64,000 nt of DNA from Mermis nigrescens (Eukaryota > Nematoda > Enoplea > Mermithida > Mermithidae): the NCBI GenBank assembly GCA_036768485.1, contig JAVLUZ010000513.1, positions 877,587 to 941,586 of the forward strand, read 5' to 3'. Numbering within the stretch: position 1 is the first letter of the stretch; each line of letters starts with the position of its first letter. Of this stretch, positions 24,588 to 38,600 are shown piece by piece. Both the position numbers and the translations under genes were made by a program. A model generated the notes under the pieces. That model saw only the letters and a program-made list of their open reading frames with translations, was not told the DNA's origin and did no database searches.

Positions 24588-25784
24588 ATAAGCATCTTAT
24601 ACGCATTAGAAAGCATTTGTCTAGGTAACTGTAGATACGCCGACGGGCGGTCTTACTTATATATTTGTAAATAGAGATGAAGCAAAAGCTGGTAGAATTT
24701 CAGCATGCTCGCTTCTGGTTTAGGCTTTATGGGCGAAAATATATCAATTTCAGCATATCGATTGGTGCTGGATTTAAAGTACAACCCCTCATAAACGGGT
24801 AAAACTTCATTTATTAATAAAACACTATGCAGTTCATATTGCTTAATCGCTCCGCTTTCCGATAAAAAAATTTATCGAAAAAGGTGAAGTAGTTTAAGAA
24901 TTACTTAAAGAATGTGAAATATGTAAATTTTCGTAACTCTACGCTACGCTATCTCAGTGAAAAATCAATTTCACGCAAAACAAAGCCCACCATTGAACTC
25001 GGCGCACAAATGTTTACAATATGCGTTAAAACGAGCACGGTTAGTTTTTGACTTGTACAAGTCAGGGCGATTCCTGCAGACATTGACTCTTCGATGGCTG
25101 GAATAATGACCTCTCGCTAGATTAATTATTCTCCAGAAAAAACTCATATAAAAATAGGTACTATTTTACGCATTTTAAGCGATCACTGCTTCAAAGTATC
25201 GAATTCTCAGTGCTTCGTGCCAGAAAACTATTTTTGGATAATATTTCGTTCATTGACAATCTTTTTTTAAAAATTTTTCCCATAAGGAGGGAGAAGCATC
25301 ACCAGCAACTTGAAAAATAGTGTTTTTAACACGTTTTCGTCGCTTTTGAGCTCAAAAGATGCATTTTAGAAAAAATCCTAGGGACTGACTCCTTACCTGA
25401 TTCCAGCTGATGTAGACGTGCATATGCACGTATGACAAGTCACGCAATTTTTGAAGCGGAAATTAATAGATCAATATCATCATTCTGTAACCTCCCAATT
25501 ATCTAAATGAATTTTGATTAATTATGTTCACAATCGTACGCACTGGCTAAGCTTATGGAAAATATGTATAACAATTTATTCTATTTCTGATATTTTGTCT
25601 CATATCTAAAGAGGAACTTTTTATATTTTCAGTGGAAATCACATCAACTAGGCAAATGCTTTGTGGCCAGTTTGAACAGCTACCACCCACTTCTGATGGA
25701 CAATTTTTTATCGAATGCACTATTTCGTGAATTTTAGTAAAAATACTTAAAATTGTGAAGCAAGTAAATGAAATGATCACGTCA
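24588..25784. other. Intergenic sequence without recognised feature
   Basis: Beyond the hAT right flank the LTR-related repeat may continue weakly for ~100 bases. After that I see only AT-rich sequence with no exon-like frame. Confidence 0.4.
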
Positions 25785-26021
25785 CATACGGGTGGGTGGC
25801 ACCGAAATTCTGGGAGGTGCAATATTTTTCAAAGGTCAAAAAATAGTCCTTAAATGGTGGTATGGCGAAAAAAACACTATTTTTACAACGTTTCTCATTG
25901 AGCACTATCCATTGGCATCAAAAAATTATGAAAAAAACAAAAAAAAATTCAAAAATTGAATTCTGGGGTATTTTGTTTCCAGGGGGATTGCATCCTCGAA
26001 ACTCCCCACGACCAGGTGTCG
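25785..26021 (+). mobile_element. hAT-like MITE downstream of the TIAM-like gene
   Basis: CATACGGGTGGGTGGCACC ... ACGACCAGGTGTCG, with the family's internal TTTCTCATTGAGCACTATCC phrase. Flanks TCACGTCA and TCACGTCT match 7 of 8; the exact right end is uncertain. Confidence 0.65.
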
Positions 26022-26245
26022 TCACGTCTGATCTGCATAACAAATAGGATCGATCTCCCTTAATCCCTGCTTAGAATTACTTACTTAGAGCCAATTGGTA
26101 TGCACATGAGCGAGGCAGCCAGGATAAGGACGATTTCTTTTGAAAAAATCTGGGAAACGGATGTACTTATACCTACTGTACACTACTGGCAAGCCTTGCA
26201 TACACGAATCTCATTTTCATACATAAACCCGAATAATAAAAGTAA

Positions 26246-29200
26246 TTAAGTATAGCACAAATCCGTTATACTTCCACCGTAACCCGTATCCGTTTTGCTG
26301 GACCTGTAACTGGCCGGCCGAAAAAATCCGCTTTTAGTAAGAAAAGTGCACGGATAGCTGCTAAAATCCGACATTGTAATGCTGAACGTATTTCGACGAG
26401 GCGAAGCATCTAGTGTCACGTTAGCAAAATCAGCTAAAGATTCAGGAAAAGACTGGTTTTCAAATCTATCTATCGCTACACTTTGATTTCCATTTGACAA
26501 TTTTCGGCTATTGCAGCTTGCTTGGTCAGGATAGTTCGAATTACACGGACCGCTGGCCGAAAGTTCGCCACAACTCATGTTCTTCTGAGCTTTTTTCATC
26601 GCCTTCAAAAACTGCGTCTTTGCTTCCAGCCTTCTAAAAATTGACTCATTTTTTAAAATTTGCTTCTTTCATTTTAATTTCCTTTCTTAATTTTTTTACT
26701 GTCATTCGATCTGCTTAACTGTTAGTCTGTTTCGACGTAAGTTTGGACATGAACCCTGCGAATTCTTACCGACAGTAATCCAGTTATCATAATATGTAGG
26801 CGAATATTAGTAGAAATTCTTAGGAGCCGAGTCTAACTTTATTTAAAAATTTAAAACAAATTACAGTTCGTGAATTCAAATTCAATTTTGCTTGTTTTTT
26901 CGAACATCCAAAGAAAAGAGCGTAACATTGCTTATCGAATAAACGAATAATATCTATTTTGGACACTCTTATGTCTAAAGTACCTGCATAATGTCTTTCC
27001 AAATAATTAAGAAGGAAATACTATATATTTGGAGTAAGAGTTCAGAATAACTTTAATTGAACTTAACACGAATCCTCTTTTTTAAAAAAAGCTGAATTTT
27101 GGGCAAAACTCATCCGAGAACCGACAGTCACACTTAATAACTTAATGAACAAACCTCAATCTCATCATAAACCGACGTGCTGAAGATGGAAAGACGCAAC
27201 AGCAATAACTTCAAGAAATCCATAGGTGGGCGGCACCAAAGTTCTGGGAGAGGGGTTCAAGATGTTTTCAAATGTCAAAAAATGGCCTTAAAAGTGGTGG
27301 TATGGCGAAAAAACACAATTTTTCAAAGTTTCTCATCGAGCTCTATCCATTGGCATCAAAAAATTGCGGAAAAAACGAAAAAATTTTTAAAAATTGAAAT
27401 CGGGGGGGGGGGGTATTATGATTTCTGGGGGGGTATTTTGGTTTCTCGAGGGGGTGCATACCACACCTGGGCGTGGGGGGGTTTGGGGGGTATGCACCCT
27501 CTCAAGAAACCAAAATACCCGCCACCCCAGAAATCAAAATACCCCCCAGAATTCAATTTTTGAAAATTTTTCGTTTTTTTCGCATTTTTTGATGCCAATG
27601 GATAGTGCTTGATGAGAAACGTCGAAAAATGGTGTTGTTTTCGCCATACCACCATTTTTAAGGCCATTTTTGACCTTCAAAAATCTTGCACCCTCCACCC
27701 CAGAATTTCTTGCTGCCCACGTATGGTGCATACCCCGAAATCCTCCACGCCCAGGTATTGAGAAATCTAATATTCAAATTGAGGACTTAAAAACGGTGTT
27801 GATAAATTTTAATGTTGAATAACATGAATAAATAACATAATTCAGCTTGTGACCGTGAAAGTAAGTCTCTTCACATATAATACGTTGTCTTAGAGCTACT
27901 GAATTGTGCGTACGAGTTTTTCATAGAGATAGAGACTATAGTTCTAGCCATGACTGAATTCAAAATTTCAGTGATAAATGATCAATCCTAATTTTCTTAA
28001 AATCAGAAAACATTTTTCAAGTTTCTCTCACAAGTCGCGACTTGACTTCGAAATAAAATTTTGTCTAAAATCGTCGCTTGTGCGAAAACCCTAGCAGTTT
28101 TCAAACTCGTATAAAAATCGCCTCAATTTCATGACTCTTGATAAATCCAACTAATGAATGACTCAGCACCAAACGTCTCATGGTCTCACGGAAGTTAGAT
28201 TCACTCAGAATAGCTTCTGACCACGAGTTGTCGACATACCTGGGCGTGGGGGTTGGGGGTGTGCACCACACCTGGGCGTGGGGGGTTAGGGGGTATGCAA
28301 CCCCCAGAGAAACCAAAATACTCCCCCAGATATCAAAATGCCCCCCCCAGAATTCAATTTTTAAACATTTTTTCGTTTTTTTCGCAATTTTCTGATGCCA
28401 ATGGGTAGTGCTCGATGAGAAACGTCGAAAAATGGTGCTTTTTCGACATACCACCGTTTTTAAGGCAATTTTTTGAACTTTGAAAAATCTTGCACCCCCA
28501 GAATTTTCTTGCTGCCCACGTTTGGTGTGCACCCCCCAGAAACCAAAATACCCTACCCCAGAATTCAATTTTTGAATTTTTCTTTGTTTTTTTCGCAATT
28601 CTTTCATGCCAATGGATAGTGCTCGATGAGAAACTTTAAAAATGGTTTTTTCGCCATAACACCATTTTTAAGACCATTTTTCACCTTTGAAAAAATCTTG
28701 CATCCCCCCCAGAGCTTTTGTGACGCCACCTATGGTTGTCGGTCTTAGAAGAACTTTTGAAAATGCATTATATATCTTTTTCTTCCGATTTAAATATCAG
28801 TTTTTTGGGCGATTACCGCCAAACAGCAATAAAAGAAGTGAAAATCTGAAAAAAAACTTTGGTCTAAGACTGTTGAAATAATTATCAAAAGCATATTTTG
28901 TTTGATTTCGTCAAATGCTTAAACATGTTTTTTTACGTCCTAGAAAAAATGAAGCGGCGTAAAAAAAACTTTAAAAAATGATGCAACCGACGCGTAGCCA
29001 TGGTTTCAAGCTCCACAAAAGCACTTCAAAAATTTCGGATTACTGAAGCCTCACCTATTGGATAAATAATAAATGCGTTGTGAACGCGAGACCGTATTTT
29101 TATGAGTTATAATCCAAACAAAATTATTATTGCGACAACCAGATACGTCGTCGCCGCTGAAGTCCAGCTCTTGAATAGGTAAAACCGCAAACGAGGCAAA

Positions 29201-32200
29201 GTCCCTGATTGTTCCATTTGCATTATTTTCCTTGAAACGATTATTATAATCGGTTTATATATGAAAGGCTACAGATGAAAGAAGTGCAAACATTGTCACA
29301 CGCACAGGCTGCCCCTGAATTATGGGGGTCTGTAGGGTCTTTGTATTCTAGGGTTACAAGCTTTTATGCCCATACGTGGTAACATGACGTTGTACTTAGA
29401 AAAGGTGCAAAATGCCAGGCATGTTGAGCAGTGACCAAATTCCGGGGGAGTCTGGATGGGGTAGAAGAAGAAATAAATCGCAAAAAATGCCTGCAATTTA
29501 ATTTTGGGGTCTGCTGTAATCCGTGTGAGGGTATTTTGGATTCTCGGGGTCTAAACTCCGAACCCGCCACGCGCACCACATGTGGGTATGACTGATTGAA
29601 ACCATGGACTTGGCTAGTAAAACCACCGCGATGATGAACAATTTGTAGGTAGAACAGAGTTTTTCTTTTTTCTCACCATGTTCTAGAGATGACTAACCAA
29701 AAATGTAGACACAATACATATTTTTACACTGTTTTAACGGCTATAAGTCATTTATAAGAAATTTTTTTGTTTGCTCCTTCATTCTTTATTGATTAGATAA
29801 TCGTTTTTCGAAAGCACAAACAATGTTTTCGCCTATTAGCGGCCAGTCGTATTACAATGCCAGACTTGGCGAAACATCATGACCGCAGGCAGTGCAAAAC
29901 GGAAAAGTACCAGATGTGTTCTAGGAGAGGTGGGGTTCGGGGGTTGTGGTGATCTCCTAGAATGGCGACTGACGCCACCCCTGCAAAATAGCTGGCGACC
30001 CCCCGCCCAACATAATTGTCGATTTTTTCGTAAAAGTTGGTCAAAGTTGCAAAAGTGTGCCTTTTAAGTGATTTACTCACTTTTGTCTCAAAAATGTCAA
30101 ATTTTGCGCTTCGCGCCATATACACTTTTTTTACTATATTTTGTTCGATTTACTCATTTTTTTCGAAAATTTTCTTACGTTTTTGTTCTAGAATTAATGA
30201 GCATTGTATGAAACGTCAAAAAACAGTGTTGTTGACGCGTACCTTTCGTCTTTGCCCAAAAAAGGCACTTTTGAAAAGTTTTTGGGCCTGACCTCCCAGA
30301 ATTTCCATGCTGTACATGTATGAAGAGCACTATTACCAGGGACGGATTTAAAAGGGGAGCGGGAGGGCGGCCGCCCCCCCCTCCCATTGGCCAAAAATAT
30401 TTGGCGAGACAAAGAATGGATATGCAATTTGCAATGATTTTTGGCCGTCAGTGACCATAATTTCTCAAATTTTTCCGGTGCTACGCGCCGGATGATACCT
30501 ATTAATGACATTTATTTACTTTCTTGGCGACCTGGAAGCACGGTTTTTTGTATTCGGCAAAGATTTTTCCCGATGTACAAAGACTTTTTGGGACCGTCTT
30601 TGTACATGTACAAAGATTTTTGAGAAGACAAAAAATGCAAAAAAGGTCTAAAATTCGATTAAATTTTCGGTGCTTCGCGCCTTAATGAGTAATTATGTGT
30701 CCTATATTTCTTTATAACAGCAGAAATCGCATTTCGAAAGTAAAAATGTTAAATTTTTCGACGCTTCGCGCCGTTTTAGGACGATTCTTAATGAGTTTTG
30801 CCCTCATAAAACCAGGAATTAGCCAAAATACACTACCAAAGGTGGAACAACCCTGTTTTTACCACACTAAAGTCGCTACCGTACTATATCATAGTACCCA
30901 AAAATTTATGTGTACAAAATGTACAAAGACTTCTAGGGACCATCTTTGTACATGTACAAACAGACCTTGTACAGAAAAACACTGCCTGGAAGCCATTTTC
31001 GCTTTATGTAGGTTTCAAAATAAAGCAGAAACAGCGATTTTTGCATAGTTTTCTTCTATTTTCAATAAAAATTTCGATGTTTCGCATCAAATGCTATAAA
31101 TACAGAAAATCAAGCAGTAAATCATGCTTCTAGATGTCTATCCGCCCTAATGTCACAAATTTGCCGGCGCTTCGCACCAGATTTTTGTTAAAGTCAAAGA
31201 AATCTAATGATTTTTTTGCACAAAATTGTCTAAAATTTTCAAATTTATAGAAAAAATATTGCGTCAAAAGTGATTTTATGTAAAAGTATACAATGTAAAA
31301 CACCGAAAGACGCTATTTCGCGCATTAAAGGCAAATTTTTGGACCTATTTTTGGCTGTTTTAGGAAAAGTTGGGATACCGCCCCCCTTAGGAAAATCTTA
31401 GATCCGCCACTGACTATCGCGATACAAGTAACCTTTTTTTACCCAAGTCACTAGCGAGCAATATTAAATAAGACAGTCATAAATCAGAAAATGACTCTTT
31501 GAGAGATAAGATACAGTTTACCAATTAAGTTATTTAATTTAACAAGTAAGAACAGATGCGTTACGACGGACTTATACTAAATAGGCAGGCGAGTCTGCGG
31601 TATATAAAGTTCCAAAAGTAAAGACGAAAAATTGTGATCTATGCGATCTACCTGATTTTTTATGTTTATCATAAAGCTCTATCTATTGGCATCGAAAAAT
31701 CGTGAAAGAAAATAAAAAACAGGATTCAATGCGTCAACGAGGTTTCCAGTTTCCAGGAGTACCTCACGCCCATAACCCTTACGCCCATGTATAGTAATAG
31801 GAATAAAGGAGTGGGTCTACTGGAAAGTCCGTCAAGCAAAAATATGAGTTAATCTTTTGATGTCCATTACTTTCAGTCTCAAGTATAGTATTTTCAAAAA
31901 TACATTGCGGCGATGAAATACCAGTTTATTGACCTTCTGCCAATTCTATATATTACTGCAATAGCTCCTAAGCTCCTGTTGATAAAGTTTCTTATATGCA
32001 AAAGTTGCTCATATCCATACCTGTTCCGGGGGGCTTGAGGGGTTTTGATTCCTTACCCAGAATCGCAACTGATCCCCCTCGCGAAAATGGCTGTGATGCG
32101 ACCTCCAGAATTGTCGATTTTTCGAAAATATTGTAAAAAGTGTGCCTTTTAAGCATGTTTAGCTCAATTTCGGCTTAAACGTCTCACACTTTCGGCGTTT

Positions 32201-32660
32201 CGCGCTATATACATTTTTTGACTATACTTTGCTCAATTCAATCGATTTATTCAAATTTTTTCAATATTTTTTGAATGTTTTTTCATGTTCTTTTAAAGAA
32301 CGGGCATTGTACAAAACGTCAAAAAACAGTGTTTTCGATGTGTATTAATACTTTTTAGCTCAAAAAGGTACTTTTTAAAAATTTTTGGGCCTGACCCCTT
32401 CCCACAGAATCTCCTTGCTGAACATGTATGCTCATACACACGTATGCTCATACCCTTGGTCTTTTAATCATCTTTAAAGTTTTTGTATTCTTGATGGCTA
32501 ACAAAACCGCCGTTTTGAACACGAAACACAAGCAGTCGAGAGCACGAATAGCTGCAGGGCAAATTTTTCCGTTTGAAAGCGAACTAACTGATTGTTCGGT
32601 GGCGTTGAGCCAACGAACTTCGCCAAACATGATCAATTCGTTAATTTCGAACGAAATTCC
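26246..32660 (-). CDS. TIAM-like: C-terminal PH domain, tail and stop
   Basis: Exon 32,454-32,660 encodes [14 protein letters not shown] and [20 protein letters not shown], the first strands of the PH domain directly after DH. Exon 29,055-29,230 encodes [13 protein letters not shown] and [11 protein letters not shown] and [10 protein letters not shown], the middle strands. Exon 26,246-26,633 opens [17 protein letters not shown], the C-terminal helix, then a ~110-residue Ser/Asn-rich tail ending TDLCYT and a stop at 26,246-26,248. The last acceptor is TTTTTAG at 26,634-26,640. I see no clear AATAAA just downstream. Confidence 0.85.
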
Positions 32661-35600
32661 CTGGAATATTTTCTTAGTTATGCGATTTTTAAAGCAACAC
32701 CGAAATAATCGCGGAATACAGTAAAATGACAGACGAATCTTGATGTGAGAGTTGGAAGGGACCGTTAATTAAGGCTTGAAGGATCCAATTTATTTCTTGT
32801 ATATTCAGATAAAGTTGAATGCTACATGTAAAATCGAAAATGAGGAGTCAATTAGAACTCTGATTACTCAATTTCCTCATTTATTCTTCAGATGAATTTC
32901 TTACTTGTCGCATACTCTTAAATTTTATAAGTAAGTTTATTCAATTTCCTGCTCTTTTTAAAAATTTACTTGATAAATAGTAGGCTAACTAATACTGATT
33001 TGAAGTAATTATTCCAAATATCTGACTGATGCAGTGTTTTTTGTACAAGGTCCGTTTGTAGATGTACAAAGATCGTCCCCAAAAGTCTTTGTACATTTTG
33101 TACACCTAAATTTTTGGGTACTAAAATATGGTACAGTAGCGATTTACGTCTTGTAAACGCAGAGTTGTTCGACTTTTGGTAGTGTATTTTAGCTAATTTC
33201 TGGGTCTTTAAAGGCAAAAATCACTAAGAATCGTCTTAAAACGGCGCAAAGCGCCGAAAAATTTGACATTTTTCCTTTTGGAATGCAATTTCTGCCATTA
33301 TAAAGATATAGAGCACACAATTACTCATTTCGGCGCAAAGCGCCAAAAATTTTTGCGAAATTTAGACTTTTTGCAATTTTTGTCGTCCGGAAAATCTTAT
33401 GTACATGTACAAAGACGGTCCTGAAAAGTCTTTGTACAACATCGGGAAAAATCTTTGCCGAATGTAAAAAAAAACAGTGGACTGATGATCCCAAATACAG
33501 GTACATGCGCTTGCCGCTTAGGTGTCAAGTCATTTTTAAAACAATTCGGAATGAGGGGACCAATCGAAGACAAAAAATTAAAATGTTTAACGAATATCCC
33601 GAAACGTGAGACTGCGAGTACTTGTAAGTAAGCTGCCTCTAGAAAATGATTAATAAACCATTCGAAATTGAAATACAAACTTTTTCAGTATATTTGATAA
33701 AAACCATCTACAAAATCGGGATACTCCCTACAACTGATTTTCGAAAAAGAATTTTTCGTTTTTTCGCGATTTTTTAATATTTTATTTATATTTAAACTTA
33801 TTTTTTGATACCATTGGATAGAGCTTGATGAGAAACGTCGAACAATAGTGTTTTCCCGATCTACCACCAATCGTTCGACCTTTGAAAATGTTCGGATTAA
33901 ACCCAGACCCCAGAATTTAAGTCCTGTCATGTATTATAATGAGTTGGCTCTGTCGAATCGAAATTCTTTTATTGATCTGAAAAGGATTTTTCAGATTTTA
34001 AAATTTCTCAATTTCTCAAAATTATCAAATCAAATTTTTGACCTGTTCGAATGATCCGACCGACGATCGCACTTGATCAAACAATGCTCCGTACTCCTCG
34101 TTGACTCTCTGCATTTCGTTTATGAGTAAGGCGACCGATTCGAGCTTTTTCAAAGCGTTCTTTATCTGATGCATGAGATTTGATTTGGCTAGGCCTTTGT
34201 TGCTTTTAAGCACAGATTTAATTTGCCGCAAAAACAACGGATATCTCATAATCCATTGCACGGGTTTAATTAGATACGACTCGAATGCTTTCGAAGGTTC
34301 TTTGCGGAAATTGAGATTTTCTAGAAAACGTCGCAGAGCTCGGGTTTCGCCTAGAAATTAAGAGCAATGTAAATAATAGTGAAAAGAATACGAACAAATA
34401 AATCGGTAAAAGTAAATAAACAAGTAAATAAAAATTGAAAACAAATTTAAATCTTGCGAGCATGTGTGTCTGTTAGTCCTCTAAAAGCGATGCTCTTATA
34501 TTAAAGTAAGCAGAATGAGCAGAATCGGCGTTTCTTTTACAGGGTGCCAAAAAAGGGCTACACGGCACCCCAATATTATAGCTTATAACCATACGTGGGC
34601 AGCAAGAAAATTCTGGGGGGTTAGGATGGGTATAATTGTTAAAAATGTTACTCAAAATAAAATTCTGGGGGTCTACAGAAATCTGGGAGGGAAGGTTCTC
34701 TTCTTCTGGGGGTACAGTACCCCACGCCCATGTGTAGTTATAACTTCTGGCAAATTCGGACATAAAATTTTATGCCTACTTTTATTGGATAGATAAAAAT
34801 GTCGTTGTATAAATCGTGCAGAAAATTTTGGCAAGCCGCAAGCGGTTGGCGCGCTACAGCGAATTGTTTACACCCTATTTTGATATTGTTAAAATTTAAA
34901 ATGTATGTCCGTTTCTGTCATCACTTGGCTCACCCATATGACAATATTCTGCAGTTTTTGGACATAGTAGGAAGGAGTACCCTCTCTTGGATACAACCAA
35001 TGTGCTCAAAATTTTTTCGACTAGAGATCAAAAATGGGTAATTAAAGAGTCGGTAATGGAACACAAAGCAAAACAATATCAAATTATGGTATAAAAAACC
35101 GTTACAGTGCACGGACCGCTATGTTTTGGACAAAATTTTTCACACAGTTCGAACGAAAACATTTTTATCCATCTAATGAAACCGGTTTCAAAGATTTATG
35201 CTGACATTAGCTTAAGTTATTATGTAATTAAGGGGTTTAGCCTTTTTGTTGATCCACTCTGTACATGAGACACAATTTAGAACCTTTTCTCTCGTTTTGA
35301 TGGACATAAAATTAGACCGAAAACGCAAGGTGTATTAATCAAATACAGAAGTGGTCAGTCGAGTTTTCACCAAATTTAAATGATGCGACCTTTTTATTCT
35401 GTTGAAATTGAATAACCACAACATAGTTAGAGTTCTTAGAGCCTTGAAAATCCGGACCACCACCTCCACGCGGTGCAAGGTGGGCAGAGGTTAGATCCGT
35501 CGACCCTCTGGCTAACAGTGGCCGTCCCTCAACGTCAGGCTCTGCGACAAGCCGGTTGAGGATGAAACTTCACGTCGCATCTCTTCATGCATTCACATCG

Positions 35601-38600
35601 AAATTTTACACGCCATGCTAGGGCGCACTCGTGAGGCGACGCGCGCCGTCTTCGCCTGGACAACGTGACAAATGGGCGAGGGCTACCTGCTCAAGGACGG
35701 AGTGGGCTAAAGAAGCTAGTCCAACCTATCCGACTAGCGACGATCAACATTGACACTCTCACGGGTCGCAGCCGAGAACTAACGGATGTACTGAAACGCC
35801 GGCGCGTCGACTTCACCTGTGTCCAAGAGACGAAGTGGGTTGGAGCGAAGGCGAAAGATATTGGAGAAGGATATAAAATGATCTACAATGGAAAAACCAC
35901 CAACCGAAATGGCGTAGCAATCATAAAAAGTCAGAAATTCCAGTGACCGGATAACAGAAGTCACCCGTATTTCAGACCGCTTAATGTCAATCAGGGTTGA
36001 TACCGGGAACGACATACTGCGAATTATCTCATGCTATGCGCCTCAAACTGGATGCCCTGAAGAAGAGAAAGACGAATTTTGGGAAAGCCTTGAGACTTAC
36101 CTTCAGACCTGCAGTGCTGATGAACGATTATTCATTGGTGGAGATCTAAATGGTCATGTAGGAAAAGCCAGAGAAGGCTACCAGCAAATCCATGGAGGTC
36201 AAGGCTATGCTACTCGTAATGACGATGGGGGTCGCATCTTTGACTTTGCCGAAACTCACGATCTGGCGATTGTTAACACCTTTTTCAAGAAGCGACCATC
36301 TCACATCATCACATACTGCAGTGGCGCCCATTGCACCCAAATTGATTACTGATTGATAAGGAGACAAGACATCAAACTGGCGATAGATGCGAAAGTTATA
36401 CCATCAGATAACATTTCACCTCAGCATCGCCTTTTGGTCCTCGATTTCCAATTAACCCGGCAACGTCTTAACATTCCAACAACAAAAACTGAACGCATCA
36501 AATGGTGGAAACTGCCTGAGCACCAAGTTGACATGAAATCTGCACTATCCACGTTACGTGTCGATTACGAACTTCATCCCTCAGACATCTGGGAGTGCAG
36601 CAGCAGCACACATAAACACATGTGCAACAACCATCTTGGGAAAAACAAAGCCAGGCAAACGCTACATTGACAAACAAACCTGGTGGTGGAACGACAATGT
36701 GCAACAAACAATCAAGGCTAAGAAACTAGCTTACAAAGCATGGTTTCACTTCGCGAAATGCTGATGATTTTCAACAGTACAGAAGCCTGAAATCAGCAGC
36801 TAAGCGAGCAGTTGCCAAAGCCAAAAATGCACACCACAAAAACTTATACGATCAATTGGAAACACCTGAAGAAGCGCAAACAAGATCTTCAAGCTAGCCG
36901 CCTCCCGCCATCGCTCATCCACCCAGGACATCGGCCACGTCATGAACATCAAAGACGCGAACCATCAACCATTAAGAAATCCAACAGACATACTGCATCG
37001 CTGGAAAGATTATTTTGACGAAGTATGCAACGAGGAATATCAGCACTCTTTACCCAACACTGAAGCGGTATATGGACCAGTGCTTCCAATAACAACTGCC
37101 GAAGTCACAGACGCGATTCGAAAAATGAAAAACGGCAAAGCCACTGGCTCAGACGATATACCAGCTGAAGTGTGGAAGTTACTTGGCCAACAAGGTGCAG
37201 AATTCCTTGCCAAACTATTCAACAAGATCATCGAAGAAAACGCTGTGCTGCCAATATGGCAGACAAGCGTCACTGTTCCCATATGGAAAGGAAAGGGGGA
37301 CGTCAGTGAATGCTCAAACTACCGACCCATCCGCTTGCTGTGCCACACTATGAAAATATTTGAACGCGTGGTTTACAATCGCATCCGAAACATTGTCACA
37401 GTCACACCTAACCAGTGTGGTTTTGTAAAAGGATGCAGTACAACAGACGCAATCCATGCCACTCGGTTATTGATGGAAAGGTACCGTGAAAAGCAAAGAA
37501 GCATTCACATAGCATTCCTTGATCTCGAAAAGGCCTCTGACAGAATTCCCCATGCTCTCATATGGCACTCTCTTCGCCTACATGGTGTACCAGAAACATA
37601 CATAAGTTTAATTCAGTTGTTTTACCAAGGCGTAACAAGCTCAGTCCGATGTGCTGTTGGAACTTCGAACCCATTCGACATTCATGTAGGTGTGCACCAG
37701 GGATCAGCATTGTCACCATTACTGTTCATCCTTTGCATGGATACAGTGACAGCAGACTTACATAAACCGCACCCATGGACACTATTATACGCCGACGACA
37801 TTGTTCTGGCTGACGAATCTCGACAGGGTCTCGAGCAGCAAACGCAAAGGTGGAAAACTCGTTTGGAGAACTTCGGATTAAGGCTTAATATCAAAAAGAC
37901 GGAATATCTCGAATGTGGAACCCAAAACGACGGCTCAATCAAAATTGATAACCAACTGCTAAACAAGGTTACCCAGTTCAAATATCTCGGATCACAACTT
38001 TCCTGGGACTGCGACACACTACATGATTCAAGGTCGAGAATCAATGCAGCCTGGATGAAGTGGCGCCAAGTCAGTGGAGTTCTATGCGATCGCAAAATCC
38101 CGACATATTTGAAAGCAAAAGTGTACAAAATGGTAGTCAGACCAGTTGCATTGTATGGATCCGAATGCTGGCCAGCGGTAACAAAACACGAGCAAACCCT
38201 GCATGCAATGGAGATGAAAATGCTCAGGTGGTCGCTCAGTTTCACCAGACTAGACCATGTTACAAATGTAGATGTCCGATCACTCCTCGGAGTGGCCCCA
38301 ATACCAGAGAAAATGAGAGAAACGCGGCTTCGATGGTATGGCCACGTACTACGCAGCAATGATCAACCAATTACAAAGACGGCGTTACATCTAAGCCCTG
38401 TTGGCAGACGACCACGTGGACGACCGAAGAAACGATGGCTCGACCGTCTAAATGAGGACATGCGGAACGTAAACGCCACCCCACGAGACGCTACTGACCG
38501 TGCAAGATGGAGATCAAAATGCAACCAAGCGGACCCTGCCCCACGGCGGGATAAACGCTAAGCAGAAGAAGAAGAAGTTAGAGTTCTTAGAACTGACCGC

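Larger units (their letters stand above)
26634..29054 (-). other. Last TIAM-like intron, mostly MITEs
   Basis: 2.4 kb between the last two exons. It holds a TAGTCTGTTTC fragment (26,722-26,805), the MITE pair at 27,221-27,770 and the MITE pair at 28,235-28,734. The remainder is AT-rich with nothing recognised. Confidence 0.6.
35441..38575 (+). mobile_element. LINE (RTE-like), ~3.1 kb, with 16-bp TSD
   Basis: AGTTAGAGTTCTTAGA occurs at 35,425-35,440 and 38,576-38,591, a perfect 16-bp target-site duplication. The 3' end is a short (GAA)n run rather than poly(A), as in RTE-type LINEs. Coding order is AP endonuclease then reverse transcriptase. Size and intact duplication suggest a nearly full-length copy. 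It sits in a TIAM-like intron in the opposite orientation. Confidence 0.9.

Noticed and set aside
28101..28240. A possible extra TIAM-like exon (reading ...[20 protein letters not shown]...) whose acceptor GCCCAG would come from the end of a MITE
   Set aside because: The exon at 29,055-29,230 joins directly and in phase to 26,246-26,633, restoring the expected PH helix. Adding this segment breaks the domain and runs into a stop.
37682..38359. 225-codon minus-strand frame opposite the LINE reverse transcriptase
   Set aside because: The plus strand encodes clear RT motifs including YADD. The antisense frame is a by-product of codon usage.
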